Made by a program: the position numbers and the translations under genes. Shown here piece by piece: positions 25,500-34,788 of a stretch of DNA of 64,000 bases. The notes below the pieces were generated by a model. The model worked only from the letters and a program-made list of their open reading frames with translations. It was not told the DNA's origin and made no database searches. The stretch covers positions 806,001 to 870,000 of the forward strand of contig NZ_PYJQ01000009.1 in NCBI RefSeq assembly GCF_003024605.1. Direction: 5' to 3'. This stretch comes from Rhizobium sp. JAB6 (GTDB lineage: Bacteria; Pseudomonadota; Alphaproteobacteria; Rhizobiales; Rhizobiaceae). Numbering within the stretch: position 1 is the stretch's first letter; each line of letters opens with the position of its first letter.

Positions 25500-26504
25500 A
25501 TGCGTTACCTCATCACCGGCACCGCCGGCTTCATCGGATTCCACCTTGCCAGGCGTCTGCTTGACGAGGGTCATTTCGTCGTCGGCTTCGACGGCATGAC
25601 GCCCTACTACGACGTCAGGCTCAAGGAAAAGCGCACGGCCATCCTCGCCCGCTCCAACGGCTTCAAGGCCGTGACCGGCATGCTGGAAGACAAGGCAGCG
25701 CTGGATCGCGCCGCCGAACTCGCCGAGCCTGATGTGATCGTCCATCTCGCAGCACAGGCCGGTGTACGCTACAGCCTCGAAAACCCGCGCTCCTACGTCG
25801 ATTCCAATCTCGTCGGTTCGTTCAACATCCTGGAATTGGCAAGAAACCTGCAGCCGAAACACCTGCTATTAGCATCGACCTCTTCCGTCTACGGCGCCAA
25901 CGAAAAGATCCCCTTTGCGGAAAGCGACAAGGCCGACGAGCAGATGACGATCTATGCGGCGACCAAGAAGAGCATGGAACTGATGGCGCACAGCTACGCC
26001 CATCTCTTCAACGTGCCCACGACCGCTTTCCGCTTCTTCACAGTCTACGGCCCCTGGGGCCGTCCGGACATGGCGCTGTTCAAGTTCGTCGATGCCATCA
26101 AGAACGACAGGCCGATCGAGATCTACGGCGAAGGCAAGATGAGCCGCGATTTTACCTATATCGACGATCTCGTCGAAGGCATCGTGCGCCTCATCGGCGT
26201 CGTGCCGTCGGAAGAAAACCGCGTGGTATCGGAGACGGTCATCGACACCTTGTCGAAGAATGCGCCCTTCCGCGTCGTCAACATCGGCGGTGGCCAGCCG
26301 GTCGGGTTGATGAGTTTCGTCGAAACCATCGAGGCTATGCTCGGCAAGCCGGCAATCCGCAAGATGCTACCCATGCAGCCCGGCGACGTCCACAACACCT
26401 ATGCCGTGCCGGACCTCTTGATAGCGCTGACGGGCTTCAAGCCGCAGATCGAAGTCGACGAGGGCGTAAAGCGCTTCGTCGAGTGGTATCAGGAAAATTA
26501 TTGA
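25500..26504 (+). CDS. lpsL: UDP-glucuronate 4-epimerase
   Basis: Short-chain dehydrogenase/epimerase that converts UDP-glucuronate to UDP-galacturonate. 334 residues. NAD motif [11 protein letters not shown] at about 7-17, [11 protein letters not shown], the Ser-Thr region [10 protein letters not shown] and the catalytic YAATKKS (Tyr and Lys) near residue 154; [15 protein letters not shown] is typical of uronate epimerases. The ATG is at 25500. It uses the product of rkpK just upstream, and supplies galacturonate for lipopolysaccharide core and lipid A. The stop overlaps the region of the next gene's start within 6 nt. Confidence 0.94.
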   Translation: MRYLITGTAGFIGFHLARRLLDEGHFVVGFDGMTPYYDVRLKEKRTAILARSNGFKAVTGMLEDKAALDRAAELAEPDVIVHLAAQAGVRYSLENPRSYVDSNLVGSFNILELARNLQPKHLLLASTSSVYGANEKIPFAESDKADEQMTIYAATKKSMELMAHSYAHLFNVPTTAFRFFTVYGPWGRPDMALFKFVDAIKNDRPIEIYGEGKMSRDFTYIDDLVEGIVRLIGVVPSEENRVVSETVIDTLSKNAPFRVVNIGGGQPVGLMSFVETIEAMLGKPAIRKMLPMQPGDVHNTYAVPDLLIALTGFKPQIEVDEGVKRFVEWYQENY

Positions 26505-26509
26505 CGAAA

Positions 26510-27283
26510 ATGGCCGACATCCTCGAAACGGAACACTGGATCGAAAGCTCCGCCGGGCGGCGTTACGCCAAATCCTGGAGACCGGATATCGAGACTTCCC
26601 GGGCGCCGATCATCCTGTTTCATGATTCCCTCGGATGCATCGCGCTCTGGAGAGATTTCCCGCAACGGCTTGCCCATTCCCTTGGACGGCAGGTGATCGC
26701 CTATGATCGGCTGGGCTTCGGTCGATCCGATGCTCGTACAGACCTTCTGCAGCAGAATTTCGTGGCTCAGGAGGCCGAGCAGGCCGTTCCGTTCCTATGC
26801 GAGCGATTCTCCATCCATGAGTTCATCGCCTGCGGGCATAGCGTCGGCGGCGGCATGGCGGTTGAAACGGGAGCGCGCTTTGGCGAGCGCTGCCAGGCCG
26901 TCATCACCATCGCCGCACAGGCTTTCGTGGAAGAGAGAACCCTGCACGGCATCAGGATCGCGCAGCAGGACTTCAAATCGGCCGAGACTTTCGCCCGGCT
27001 TGAGAAATATCACGGCAGCAAGACCGATTGGGTGTTGCATGCATGGATCGATACGTGGCTCGCTCCCGAACGCGCCGGTTGGTCGCTCGATCCGGCTCTT
27101 GAGAAGCTCCGTTGCCCGGTGCTCGCCATTCACGGGGAGCGTGACGAATATGGCTCCGAGGCTCATCCTCGCCGGATCGCGGCCGGACGCGGATCTTCCT
27201 ATATCCTGCCGGACACCGGACATTCGCCGCATCGGGAGCGTCCGGCCCAGGTCCTGCAAGCGATCGAGACCTTTCTGACGTGA
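26510..27283 (+). CDS. Alpha/beta hydrolase
   Basis: 257 residues, alpha/beta-hydrolase fold. The nucleophile elbow is GHSVGG with Ser111; the oxyanion region is FHDSLGC near residue 38; the acid is in HGERDEYG near 212 and the His in PDTGHSPHRERP near 239. All three catalytic residues are present. The start ATG at 26510 lies 5 nt after the lpsL stop, so the gene is probably cotranscribed with it, though nothing links its substrate to polysaccharide. Specificity unknown. Confidence 0.88.
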   Translation: MADILETEHWIESSAGRRYAKSWRPDIETSRAPIILFHDSLGCIALWRDFPQRLAHSLGRQVIAYDRLGFGRSDARTDLLQQNFVAQEAEQAVPFLCERFSIHEFIACGHSVGGGMAVETGARFGERCQAVITIAAQAFVEERTLHGIRIAQQDFKSAETFARLEKYHGSKTDWVLHAWIDTWLAPERAGWSLDPALEKLRCPVLAIHGERDEYGSEAHPRRIAAGRGSSYILPDTGHSPHRERPAQVLQAIETFLT

Positions 27284-27298
27284 ATGAAAATGCCGGGT

Positions 27299-27838
27299 TT
27301 ACTCGGCCCGACCCGCAGGATGATAGGCCCGGTCGAAATAGATAAGCCCCTGCCCCGAGTCACGTTGACGGATAGCATCGACTTCGCAGAGCAGGATATC
27401 ATGCGTTCCGCCGTCGGCCTGGCGGACGATGCGGCAATCGAACGAAACCAGAGCATCCTCAAGCACCGGCGCACCGGTCGATAGTTCCGACCAGGAGGCA
27501 CCGGCGAAGCGCTCGGCAACCGGGGTCTTGCCGCCGAAAAGCCGCGACAGGTCCTGATGCGCTTCCGACAGCACATTGACGCAAAGCACGCCGTTTTGGG
27601 TGACGGCGGGATGAACGGAAGCGCCGCGATTGAGGCAGACGAGCAGGGTCGGCGGGCTGTCCGTGACGCTGCAGACGGCGGTCGCGGCAAAGCCGGCGAG
27701 CCCCGCGGGGCCGTTGGTGGTGACAATGTTAACCGCCGCCGCCATCCGTGCCATGGCATTGCGAAACTCGGTGCGCGCAATATCGGGATCGGCGACAGGC
27801 ACCGCCTTCTCGATTGCCACGGAAGTTTTCATGTTCAT
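27299..27838 (-). CDS. Flavin reductase (RutF/HpaC-like)
   Basis: FMN-binding split-barrel protein, about 179 residues, that likely reduces FMN or FAD with NAD(P)H for a partner monooxygenase. Family pattern: [42 protein letters not shown], and [10 protein letters not shown]-type segment ([14 protein letters not shown]), then the C-terminal FDRAYH. The ATG at 27838 follows GGGAAGAG at good spacing; another lies two codons on. No monooxygenase is nearby, so its partner is unknown. Convergent with the hydrolase (15-nt gap). Confidence 0.88.
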   Translation of the reverse strand: MNMKTSVAIEKAVPVADPDIARTEFRNAMARMAAAVNIVTTNGPAGLAGFAATAVCSVTDSPPTLLVCLNRGASVHPAVTQNGVLCVNVLSEAHQDLSRLFGGKTPVAERFAGASWSELSTGAPVLEDALVSFDCRIVRQADGGTHDILLCEVDAIRQRDSGQGLIYFDRAYHPAGRAE

Positions 27839-28018
27839 CGCACTCTTCCCTAAATCGCGCCGATAGCTCACACTATCGTTGGGAAGGATGCGCCTCAAGA
27901 AACGACATTTTGCGGAAGTATGCCTTCACGAGCAATTAATTTTCTATAAAATCTATCAACAAAAAGAAAAACAGATCGACTCGTCGTTCTGGGCCACCAC
28001 GGCATGCCGAAGCACGCC

Positions 28019-28747
28019 TCAGGTCCGGGTGGAAATCAGCAGAAACATCGGCCGCTCCCGCTCGATTGCCCAGTCCGGATGGGCTGCAAGATCCTCGTCG
28101 CTCGGCGACCATTCTTCGACATGGGCAATGATGAAACCGGACTTAACCAGGAGGTTGAGCGTCGTGCCCATGGTGCGATGCTGCTTGACGACGCCTTCGG
28201 CAAGCCAGTTCGTCACGCGCGGCCCCTCGATCTGATAGGCACTGAGCGGCCAGATCTTGCCGCCGTCAGCATCGTCGAGCCATTCTGGCCGCCGGGGCGC
28301 CATATAGATCGGGTGCTCGATCGAAAAGATCAGCCGACCGCCCGGCTTCAGCGCGTGCCGAATCGTTGTCAGCAATCCGGCAAAGCCTTCGACATAATGG
28401 AAGGCGAGCGAACTGTAGACGAGATCGAAGCTCGTTTTCGGAAGCTGAAGTTTCTCGAGATCGGCACGGTCATAGCGGATACGCGCATCCGCCGTCTCCG
28501 CCCGGGCACGTTCCAGCATATTTGCGGAGACATCCAGTCCAAGCACGCTGGCTGCGCCCTGTTCGGCCGCCCAGCGGCAGAACCATCCGAAACCGCAGCC
28601 GAGATCAACGACCTCGAGGCCGTTCATGTCCGGCATCAAGGCACGGATCGCCGGCCACTCGGCGGCACCCGCCAGTCCGTTGATGGAGCGCTGCAGGCGG
28701 CTATAGCCTTCGAAGAAACCTGGATCGTCGTAGATATTCTGCGTCAT
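28019..28747 (-). CDS. SAM-dependent class I methyltransferase
   Basis: 242 residues. Motif I is LEVVDLGCGFGWFCRWAAEQGA near residue 44; post-I LGLDVSANML; motif II FDLVYSSLAFHYV near residue 110; motif III LKPGGRLIFSIEHPIY. It groups by eye with small-molecule or quinone-type methyltransferases. The substrate is not evident and the neighbours (a Rid protein upstream and a flavin reductase downstream) give no clear clue. ATG at 28747. Confidence 0.9.
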   Translation of the reverse strand: MTQNIYDDPGFFEGYSRLQRSINGLAGAAEWPAIRALMPDMNGLEVVDLGCGFGWFCRWAAEQGAASVLGLDVSANMLERARAETADARIRYDRADLEKLQLPKTSFDLVYSSLAFHYVEGFAGLLTTIRHALKPGGRLIFSIEHPIYMAPRRPEWLDDADGGKIWPLSAYQIEGPRVTNWLAEGVVKQHRTMGTTLNLLVKSGFIIAHVEEWSPSDEDLAAHPDWAIERERPMFLLISTRT

Positions 28748-28801
28748 ATGTATCTCCGCAGATCGGCAAGGCCAACCCGATAAGGCGGCCTACGGCTAAG
28801 A

Positions 28802-29191
28802 TCACATCACCTTCGCCGCCGTAACCTCGACCTCGACCAGAAACTCGGACCGTGTAAACCCGCCGACGATCAGCAGCGTGGAGACCGGTGCGGGATTATG
28901 GACGTAACGATCGCGCACGGCCATGTAGGCGGGAAAATCCTCGCGCGTAGTGATGAAGCCGGCGATGCGGATGACGTCGGCAAATCCCATGCCGGCCTCC
29001 TCGAGGATAGCGCCGATCGCCTTGAAACACATCTCGGCCTGGGCCGTGACGTCATGCGGGATGCGGTCATCCAGACTGATCCCAAGCTGGCCGGAGGTAA
29101 CGAGAAGGCTGGCGCCCGGCGGCACCAGCAGGCCGTGATTGTAATTGCCGAAGGGGCGGCGGACAGATGCGGGATTGAAGACCTTTTTCAT
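28802..29191 (-). CDS. RidA/YjgF-family protein (Rid subfamily without the catalytic Arg)
   Basis: 129-residue Rid-fold protein. The pattern GQLGISLDDRIPHDVTAQAEMCFKAI, LEEAGMGFADVIRIAGFITTREDFPAYMAVRDRYV is clear. RidA deaminases carry an Arg in a PARS-type motif; here the equivalent segment reads NPAPVSTLLIV, so this is probably not an active enamine/imine deaminase of the RidA type but a different Rid subfamily. ATG at 29191, 54 nt upstream of the methyltransferase; the two may be cotranscribed. Confidence 0.9.
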   Translation of the reverse strand: MKKVFNPASVRRPFGNYNHGLLVPPGASLLVTSGQLGISLDDRIPHDVTAQAEMCFKAIGAILEEAGMGFADVIRIAGFITTREDFPAYMAVRDRYVHNPAPVSTLLIVGGFTRSEFLVEVEVTAAKVM

Positions 29192-29252
29192 CGATTCCGA
29201 CTCCTTATGACCGTGCCGATATCAGCATTTTGTAATGGAAGGGGCAAGTCCG

Positions 29253-30161
29253 TCAGTGCCCACCCACTGCTGCCACCGCACGATTCCGCCGTATTTCCAA
29301 TAGGATATGTCCGAAAAGCGCGGCGAGCACGATCGGCCCGCCGATGAGTGTCGCCATCGACGGACGCTCGGCAAAGACCATCCAGACCCAGAGCGGTGTC
29401 AATGGCACCTCAAGGGCCGTCAGCAGCGCTGCATCCGAGGCCGGCACCAGCCGCGAGCCGAAGGTATAGAGGCTAAGACCCATGGCATTCTGAATGATGC
29501 CGAAGGCGACGATTAAGCCGAGATCCTGGCCGGAGATCGAAAGCGGCGAAGCAAACCAGAAGGTAACACAGGAGCACAGCCAGGCGGAAAGCGCCATGGC
29601 CGGCAGCATCGGCACATTGCGGTGCTGGCGCATGACGACCGCAAGACCGGCGACCGTCAGCGTCATGATGGCGGCAAGCCCCTTGCCGAGCCAGCTTCCG
29701 CCATCGCTCGCATCTCCTGCCCCATGTCCGGAAAGCATGACCAGCACGCCGATAAACGCGACGCCGCTGGCAATCAGCGTCCTCATATTCGGACGCTCGC
29801 CAATGAAGAGAAAAGCGACCCCGGCCGTAACGAAAGGCACCGTCGCATAGATGACCATCGCATCCGCGACCGAGGTATAATAGATCGAGCCGATGCCGCT
29901 GATCATCGAGGCGGTGGAAAAAACCGTCGCCGCCAATGAAGGGCCGCGCATGGAGCGCAGAATGCGAAAGGCGTTGCGGCGTTCGATGTAGAAAAACAAT
30001 GCAAAGACGCCGAAACCGGACACGATTCCGCGACAGAACAAGATGGTCATGAGGTCGGCGTGGATCGCACGCACGAAGAGACCGGACGTCGACCAGGCGA
30101 GCGCCGAAAGCGCCACATAAATCACGCCCAACCTGTATTGCTGCTGTTCCGCCAGCGTCAC
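29253..30161 (-). CDS. EamA-family (drug/metabolite) transporter
   Basis: 302-residue inner-membrane protein with ten predicted membrane helices in two EamA repeats. The first repeat starts GVIYVALSALAWSTSGLFVRAI; the second half has GLAAIMTLTVAGLAVVMRQ and ends in ALFGHILLEIRR. It is likely an exporter of small metabolites or amino acids. Substrate unknown. 61 nt upstream of the Rid gene and on the same strand. Confidence 0.88.
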   Translation of the reverse strand: MTLAEQQQYRLGVIYVALSALAWSTSGLFVRAIHADLMTILFCRGIVSGFGVFALFFYIERRNAFRILRSMRGPSLAATVFSTASMISGIGSIYYTSVADAMVIYATVPFVTAGVAFLFIGERPNMRTLIASGVAFIGVLVMLSGHGAGDASDGGSWLGKGLAAIMTLTVAGLAVVMRQHRNVPMLPAMALSAWLCSCVTFWFASPLSISGQDLGLIVAFGIIQNAMGLSLYTFGSRLVPASDAALLTALEVPLTPLWVWMVFAERPSMATLIGGPIVLAALFGHILLEIRRNRAVAAVGGH

Positions 30162-30400
30162 GATGAAATCCTCCGCCCTCTAGCGGCAGAGCATTAGCGG
30201 GCGACGGCGATGCCCACAAGCAAAGCTTGCGCCGTTGCGCGTCGCGGCTGCTGGAAGATGGTGAAGGTTGCAGGAAGGTCACGCCTCGCTGCGGCCAATT
30301 GAGGCGCACCGCCTCCCGTTGGTGTTAGCAAGATCACATTGATCTTGCACATCTTTACGATCGCTCTACGGTTCTGGCGGCTTCATCGAAGGAGAATCAA

Positions 30401-30826
30401 TTGCACCTGCTGTCGGCCACCTTGTTTGCATGCGGCTGCGTCAGCCTGGCCGACGGTCCGCTATGGCCGCCGGCGCAAACCTATATCGACAAGACGGCGC
30501 AATGCAGCCAGAGCAGCAATACGGCCCGCTGTGAGCATACACGCGATAACTGGAAGGTCGATTACGAGGAGGCCATTGCGGGCGGGTATCGGGCACAGAA
30601 ACATGTCGCTTTGTGCCTCAGCACGGGCTGCGACGAGGCGATCCAACCCGACAAGATGCTCGGCTGCGCGTGGCGCATAGTCATTGCCGAAACGAGGCAT
30701 GCGCTACCCGACAGTATGGATTTCGCCAATCTCAACCGTTTCTGCGGAACAGACTATATCGATCAGGAGACTCGGCGCGCGGCTGCCTCACAGGCAAAGG
30801 CGATGATGCGCCTGATCGGCAAATAG
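30401..30826 (+). CDS. Small Cys-rich exported or lipoprotein-like protein, unknown function
   Basis: 141 residues from a TTG start that follows a strong ribosome-binding site (GAAGGAGAATCAA); no closer ATG exists. The N-terminus is short and hydrophobic with LFACGC, which might serve as a lipobox although the positive charges expected before it are missing. The mature part has several Cys (QC near 33, RCEH near 44, LCLSTGC near 73-79, LGC near 89 and FCG near 114) that could form disulfides in the periplasm. I recognise no family. Convergent with the esterase gene. Confidence 0.65.
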   Translation: MHLLSATLFACGCVSLADGPLWPPAQTYIDKTAQCSQSSNTARCEHTRDNWKVDYEEAIAGGYRAQKHVALCLSTGCDEAIQPDKMLGCAWRIVIAETRHALPDSMDFANLNRFCGTDYIDQETRRAAASQAKAMMRLIGK

Positions 30827-30828
30827 AA

Positions 30829-30858
30829 GGCTGCGCAGCAAGTCTCTGCCGCGCAGCC
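30829..30858. terminator. Possible bidirectional terminator stem between convergent genes
   Basis: Perfect 8-bp inverted repeat (GGCTGCGC at 30829-30836 and its complement at 30851-30858) with a 14-nt loop, lying between the convergent genes ending at 30826 and 30877. Neither side has a good T run, so the call is weak. Confidence 0.4.
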
Positions 30859-30876
30859 GGTGTTTAGCGCGGGTTC

Positions 30877-31488
30877 CTAAGCGTAGGGCGCAAGAAAACC
30901 GCGGATTGCCTCGATTTCGTTGGGGCGAATATCGTGCCCGCCAGGATGCCATTCGAGCGTGACCTCGGCATTCTGCCGCATAAAGTAATCGGCAAGCGTT
31001 TTCGTGACCGGTGCGGGTGCGATCGGATCGCGTTCGCCCGCCGTGATCAGCACGCGCTTGCCCTCCAGCCTTGCATTATCCTTCGGCTGGAACGGAATCA
31101 GCGGATGCATCAGCACGGCCGCATCGAAGAGATTGCCATGCTCGATCAGCACATTGGCAAGAATGTTCGCCCCGTTGGAAAAGCCGAGGCCAATAACCTG
31201 CGACGCGCCATATTCCGCCGCCAGTTCCGAGACATACGTCGCCATCTTTTCCGTCGCCCGGGCAAGATCGACCACGTCATAGACGCCTTCGCCCGTCCGG
31301 CGGAAGAAACGTGCCGCACCATATTCCGAGACATCGCCGCGCGGCGAAACGATGGTTGCATCCGGCAGCAGGCGAGCGGCGAAATCGAAGAACTGGTTCT
31401 CGTCGCCGCCGGTGCCGTGGAAGGTGAAGAAAATAGGCTTGCCGGATGCACCGGCCTTCAGCCGGTGCACATAAGTCGTATCGGTCAT
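30877..31488 (-). CDS. Alpha/beta hydrolase, phospholipase/carboxylesterase type (MhqD-like)
   Basis: 203-residue esterase. Seen: FFTFHGTGGDENQF near the start (oxyanion loop), GLGFSNGANILANVL with the nucleophile Ser, ITAGERDPIAP with Asp, and WHPGGHDI with His. It lies 15 nt downstream of the ring-cleavage-type dioxygenase gene; the same pairing of hydrolase and dioxygenase (MhqD and MhqO) occurs in Bacillus, where it detoxifies quinones and catechols. The role here is inferred from that pairing. Confidence 0.88.
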   Translation of the reverse strand: MTDTTYVHRLKAGASGKPIFFTFHGTGGDENQFFDFAARLLPDATIVSPRGDVSEYGAARFFRRTGEGVYDVVDLARATEKMATYVSELAAEYGASQVIGLGFSNGANILANVLIEHGNLFDAAVLMHPLIPFQPKDNARLEGKRVLITAGERDPIAPAPVTKTLADYFMRQNAEVTLEWHPGGHDIRPNEIEAIRGFLAPYA

Positions 31489-31503
31489 GATATCTCTCCC
31501 GGG

Positions 31504-32436
31504 TTAGCCTTCCAGCGGCTCGAGATGCTGCTCGATCAGGCCACGCAGATGCGCATGCTGTTCGGGCAGCTTCAGTGCTTCGCCAAGATGGGCCGTATCC
31601 TCGTCGCGGTCGAAGCCTGGTTCGTTGGTGGCGACTTCGAACAGCACACCGCCCGGCGTGCGGAAGTAGATCGCCCAGAAGTAGTCGCGGTCGATGACCG
31701 GAGTGACCTGATAGCCTGTATCCATCAGCGCCTGGCGCACTTCGAGCTGCTTTGCGCGGTTCTCGACGGCAAAGGCGACATGGTGGACGGAGCCGGCGCC
31801 CGGCAGCGCCCGGTTGATGTCCGGCATGGTTTCGAGGTCGACATAATCGGCACCGTTGCCGCCGGGAATGGCAAGCCGCTTGATGCCGTCATGCGTATCG
31901 ACCACCTCATAGCCCATGTACTTCAACAGCTCGGCAGTAGCGCCGTCATCCCTGAGCCGCATGGCAACGGAGTGGAAGCCTCGGATGGCATGTTCGGCAT
32001 CGACGCCGCCATGCGTCCAGGGCTGACGCTTGTCGTCCTTGACCTCGACGAGCGCGAAGCCATCGCCGTCGGGGCCGGCGAAATGCAGGCGCTTCTGGCC
32101 GAAGGATTCGTCGGCCTTCAGGCCCTGGACACCGTGTTGGCCAAGCCGTTCGGTCCAATAGCCGATGGCGCCTTCCGGAATGGAGTAGACCGTATTGCCG
32201 ACTTCACCGGTGCCCGGGCGGCCGCGCGCCATCTTCGGAAACGGGAAGTAGGTCATGATCGTGCCGGGTGTACCGATTTCGTCGCCATAGTAGAGGTGAT
32301 AGACATCGGGAGCGTCGAAATTCACCGTCTTCTTGACGCGGCGAAGGCCGAGCGTATCGGTGAAGAACTTGTTGTTGGTCCGGGCGTCTTCCGCCATCGA
32401 GGTGACGTGGTGAAGACCTTTGATCTGGTTGAGCAT
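31504..32436 (-). CDS. VOC-family ring-cleaving dioxygenase (MhqO-like)
   Basis: 310 residues with two vicinal-oxygen-chelate modules. The first His ligand is in GLHHVTSMAED (residue 8-9 region), the second in GSVHHVAFAVEN, and the Glu in GVLFEVATNEPGF. The segment MTYFPFPKMARGRPGTGEV is typical of the LinE/MhqO group that opens hydroquinone or catechol rings using Fe(II). The ATG at 32436 gives the family N-terminus. Cotranscribed with the esterase downstream (15-nt gap). Substrate not proven. Confidence 0.9.
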   Translation of the reverse strand: MLNQIKGLHHVTSMAEDARTNNKFFTDTLGLRRVKKTVNFDAPDVYHLYYGDEIGTPGTIMTYFPFPKMARGRPGTGEVGNTVYSIPEGAIGYWTERLGQHGVQGLKADESFGQKRLHFAGPDGDGFALVEVKDDKRQPWTHGGVDAEHAIRGFHSVAMRLRDDGATAELLKYMGYEVVDTHDGIKRLAIPGGNGADYVDLETMPDINRALPGAGSVHHVAFAVENRAKQLEVRQALMDTGYQVTPVIDRDYFWAIYFRTPGGVLFEVATNEPGFDRDEDTAHLGEALKLPEQHAHLRGLIEQHLEPLEG

Positions 32437-32629
32437 CTTAAACCCCTTGTCTCGCCTGCACCGGCAGGCATTTCTCATGGGCAAAGATGGTCTTGTCGGC
32501 CGCGTTTCGATAGCCCTCAATAGCCAAACGGATTGTCTTCAATGAGTGAACGAGAAATTCTAATCGTTCACACAAACACCGTGTCGCCCTTCATCTCTTG
32601 CTTCTAAACAGGAGCAGCATTACCTTTTA

Positions 32630-32646
32630 AGCTAGACAGTCTAGCT
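32630..32646. promoter_or_regulatory. Palindromic operator of the toxin-antitoxin pair
   Basis: Perfect inverted repeat 8-1-8 (AGCTAGAC, A, GTCTAGCT) ending 12 nt before the antitoxin ATG. Phd-type antitoxins bind such palindromes to repress their own operon; the position fits. No experiment is implied. Confidence 0.75.
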
Positions 32647-32658
32647 AGCGGGGATTCG

Positions 32659-32913
32659 ATGAATTGGCCATTGCAGGATGCAAAGAACCAGTTTTCCAAA
32701 GTCGTACAGAAAGCCCGCAGCGAAGGGCCGCAAATCGTCACCTTGCGCGGCGAGCCCGCGGCGGTCGTTCTGTCTGCCGAAGACTATGATGCACTTCTGG
32801 CTGGCAAACCAAGCCTTGCCGATGATCTACTGGCGGGGCCGGCTTGGGACAACGAAATGGCTGAGGCCGTATCTAAGCGAGATAAAACGCCAAGCCGGGA
32901 TGTTCTTTTCTGA
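32659..32913 (+). CDS. Phd/YefM-type antitoxin
   Basis: 84-residue antitoxin. The N-terminal DNA-binding part is MNWPLQDAKNQFSKVVQKA with the family pattern GPQIVTLRGEPAAVVLSAEDYDAL; the C-terminal tail (48-84) should wrap the toxin. The stop codon overlaps the toxin start by one base (TGATG), typical of coupled pairs. A perfect palindrome lies just before the gene. Its first partner is the PIN toxin downstream. Confidence 0.92.
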   Translation: MNWPLQDAKNQFSKVVQKARSEGPQIVTLRGEPAAVVLSAEDYDALLAGKPSLADDLLAGPAWDNEMAEAVSKRDKTPSRDVLF

Positions 32914-33323
32914 TGTATCTGGTCGATACCAATGTCGTATCGGAAATCCGGCGCGGCAATTCCCAAGCGATTACGTGGCTGCGCTCGGTCGATCCCTCCA
33001 CTATCTATCTGAGTGTCATCACACTTGGAGAGATCATGCGCGGGATTGCGCTCAAGCGAAAATCGGACCCGCGTACCGCAACACATCTGGAAGAATGGTT
33101 GCGCAAGCTCCGGCACGATCACCGCAATCGCATTCTTCCCATTACCGATCAGATTGCGGTCGAATGGGGACGTATCGCGGCACAGCGACCGCGTGGTGAC
33201 GCCGATGGGATCATCGCGGCAACGGCGATCGTTCATGACCTCATCGTCGTCACCCGCAACATCGGCGATTTCGACGACACCGGCGCTTTAATCGTCAACC
33301 CCTGGGATCAAGCGCCTTACTGA
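32913..33323 (+). CDS. VapC-like PIN-domain toxin
   Basis: 136-residue PIN-domain ribonuclease. Acidic metal ligands: Asp5 ([11 protein letters not shown]), Glu40 (ITLGEIMRG), Asp96 or Asp98 ([12 protein letters not shown]) and Asp119 (NIGDFDDTG). All four core acids are present, so the toxin looks active; VapC toxins cut tRNA or rRNA. It overlaps the antitoxin by one base and its 3' end overlaps the convergent ung gene by 7 bases. The pair is the likeliest recent arrival in this otherwise core-like stretch. Confidence 0.93.
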   Translation: MYLVDTNVVSEIRRGNSQAITWLRSVDPSTIYLSVITLGEIMRGIALKRKSDPRTATHLEEWLRKLRHDHRNRILPITDQIAVEWGRIAAQRPRGDADGIIAATAIVHDLIVVTRNIGDFDDTGALIVNPWDQAPY

Positions 33324-34018
33324 GCATCCGGATTGCTTGGCAGCGCCCAATCGATCGGATCCCGGCCATGCTCGGCCAGATAGGCATTGGCCTTGGAGAA
33401 ATGCCGGCAGCCGAGGAAGCCGTTATGGGCCGACAGCGGCGAAGGATGCGCCGCCTTCAGCACCAGATGGCGGTCGGTATCGACGAAAGCGGCCTTCTTC
33501 TGCGCATAGGAGCCCCAGAGCATGAAGACGACGCCATCGCATTCGTCGTTGACCCTGCGGATGACGGCGTCGGTGAAGCGCTCCCAGCCCTTGCCCTGAT
33601 GCGACGCGGCCTGGGATTCCTCCACCGTCAGCACGCTGTTAAGCAGAAGCACGCCCTGCTTCGCCCAGCTTTCCAGAAAGCCATGGCGCGCCGGCGGGAT
33701 GCCGAGATCGGTTTCCAGTTCCTTGTAGATATTGACCAGCGATGGCGGAATGCGCACGCCGGGGCGCACGCTGAAGCAGAGCCCGTGTGCCTGCCCGAAA
33801 CCATGATAGGGATCCTGCCCGAGAATGACCACCTGCACCTCGTCGAGCGGCGTCAGATCCAGCGCCCGGAAATACTCGCTGCCCCGGGGAAAGATCACCT
33901 TGCCGCGCTGCTTTTCCTCGACGAGAAAAGCCTTGAGCTGCTGCATGTAGGGGCTTTCGAACTCCGGAGACAGCGCCTCTTTCCAGCTCTCCTCCAGCTT
34001 TATGTTCGCCTCAGCCAT
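33317..34018 (-). CDS. ung: Uracil-DNA glycosylase
   Basis: Family 1 uracil-DNA glycosylase that removes uracil from DNA. 233 residues. The water-activating motif GQDPYHG is at 67-73 (Asp69), the FPP-like loop is [24 protein letters not shown] follows, and the catalytic His motif [11 protein letters not shown] is near residue 195. Complete and normal in length. The ATG is at 34018. Its 3' end overlaps the toxin stop by 7 bases on the other strand. Confidence 0.97.
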   Translation of the reverse strand: MAEANIKLEESWKEALSPEFESPYMQQLKAFLVEEKQRGKVIFPRGSEYFRALDLTPLDEVQVVILGQDPYHGFGQAHGLCFSVRPGVRIPPSLVNIYKELETDLGIPPARHGFLESWAKQGVLLLNSVLTVEESQAASHQGKGWERFTDAVIRRVNDECDGVVFMLWGSYAQKKAAFVDTDRHLVLKAAHPSPLSAHNGFLGCRHFSKANAYLAEHGRDPIDWALPSNPDAQ

Positions 34019-34246
34019 CGTCTCGGGCCTCCGTCTGTTGCCAGCATGTCGATTGAGAATGAAAGAGCCGGCGTGTCAAGAAAATGGCAGAGGCTGCGCA
34101 AGAGAGATCACAGTTTTTGGAAGTGGTGTGGCCTGCCTCCAGGTTGTCTCGTAAATGACGTAGTAATAACGGCAGGACACGCAAACATTGACAAGGCCAC
34201 TCGCTTCCGCCAATGGAAGCCATCTCAATTTTCCGACCGGTGTCTC

Positions 34247-34786
34247 ATGCTTCCCTTGCATTCCCTTGGCGAGCGCATCGTTGTGCTCGGCCCTTCCAAT
34301 GCCGGCAAATCAACCCTGGCCGTCGCCCTTTCTAAAAAGCTGGGTTTTCCGGCTATACACCTAGATCAGCTTCATCACCTCCCCCATACCGATTGGCAAC
34401 AGCGCCCTGAAGCGGAATTCGCTGCGCTTCACGACGCGGCGAGTCTGGGCGACCAATGGATTATGGAAGGCAATTATACGCGTCTGATGCCGCAACGTTT
34501 GGCCCGCGCTACGGGCGCCATTCTCATCACCTCCAATCATTGGCTGCGCTTTTCCCGCTATCTGAAGCGGACCCTGATCAACCGCTCAGATCGCGCAGGC
34601 CATCTCGAAGGCGCCAAGGACAGCGTTAAATGGGAAATGATTCACTGGATACTCGTGAAGACCCGCAACAGCGGCGCTAAATATGCAAAAATCCTCCAGG
34701 AATGCGGGTTGCCAATGGTGGAATGCCACACAGCGGAGGCGCTCAATAGCCTTTATCGCGCTTGGGATCTGCCGAGCAGGCGATAG
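34247..34786 (+). CDS. P-loop NTPase, adenylate-kinase-like (topology-modulation FlaR type)
   Basis: 179 residues. Walker A is VVLGPSNAGKSTLA at about 11-24; the segment FPAIHLDQLHHLPHTDW and the later W-I-M-E-G-N-Y pattern resemble the small NTPases annotated as topology modulation or FlaR proteins. A basic helix RYLKRTLINRSDR follows. Function is unknown; kinase activity on nucleotides or small molecules is possible. The frame is open far upstream across ung, but the ATG at 34247 gives the family N-terminus. Confidence 0.82.
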   Translation: MLPLHSLGERIVVLGPSNAGKSTLAVALSKKLGFPAIHLDQLHHLPHTDWQQRPEAEFAALHDAASLGDQWIMEGNYTRLMPQRLARATGAILITSNHWLRFSRYLKRTLINRSDRAGHLEGAKDSVKWEMIHWILVKTRNSGAKYAKILQECGLPMVECHTAEALNSLYRAWDLPSRR

Positions 34787-34788
34787 GC

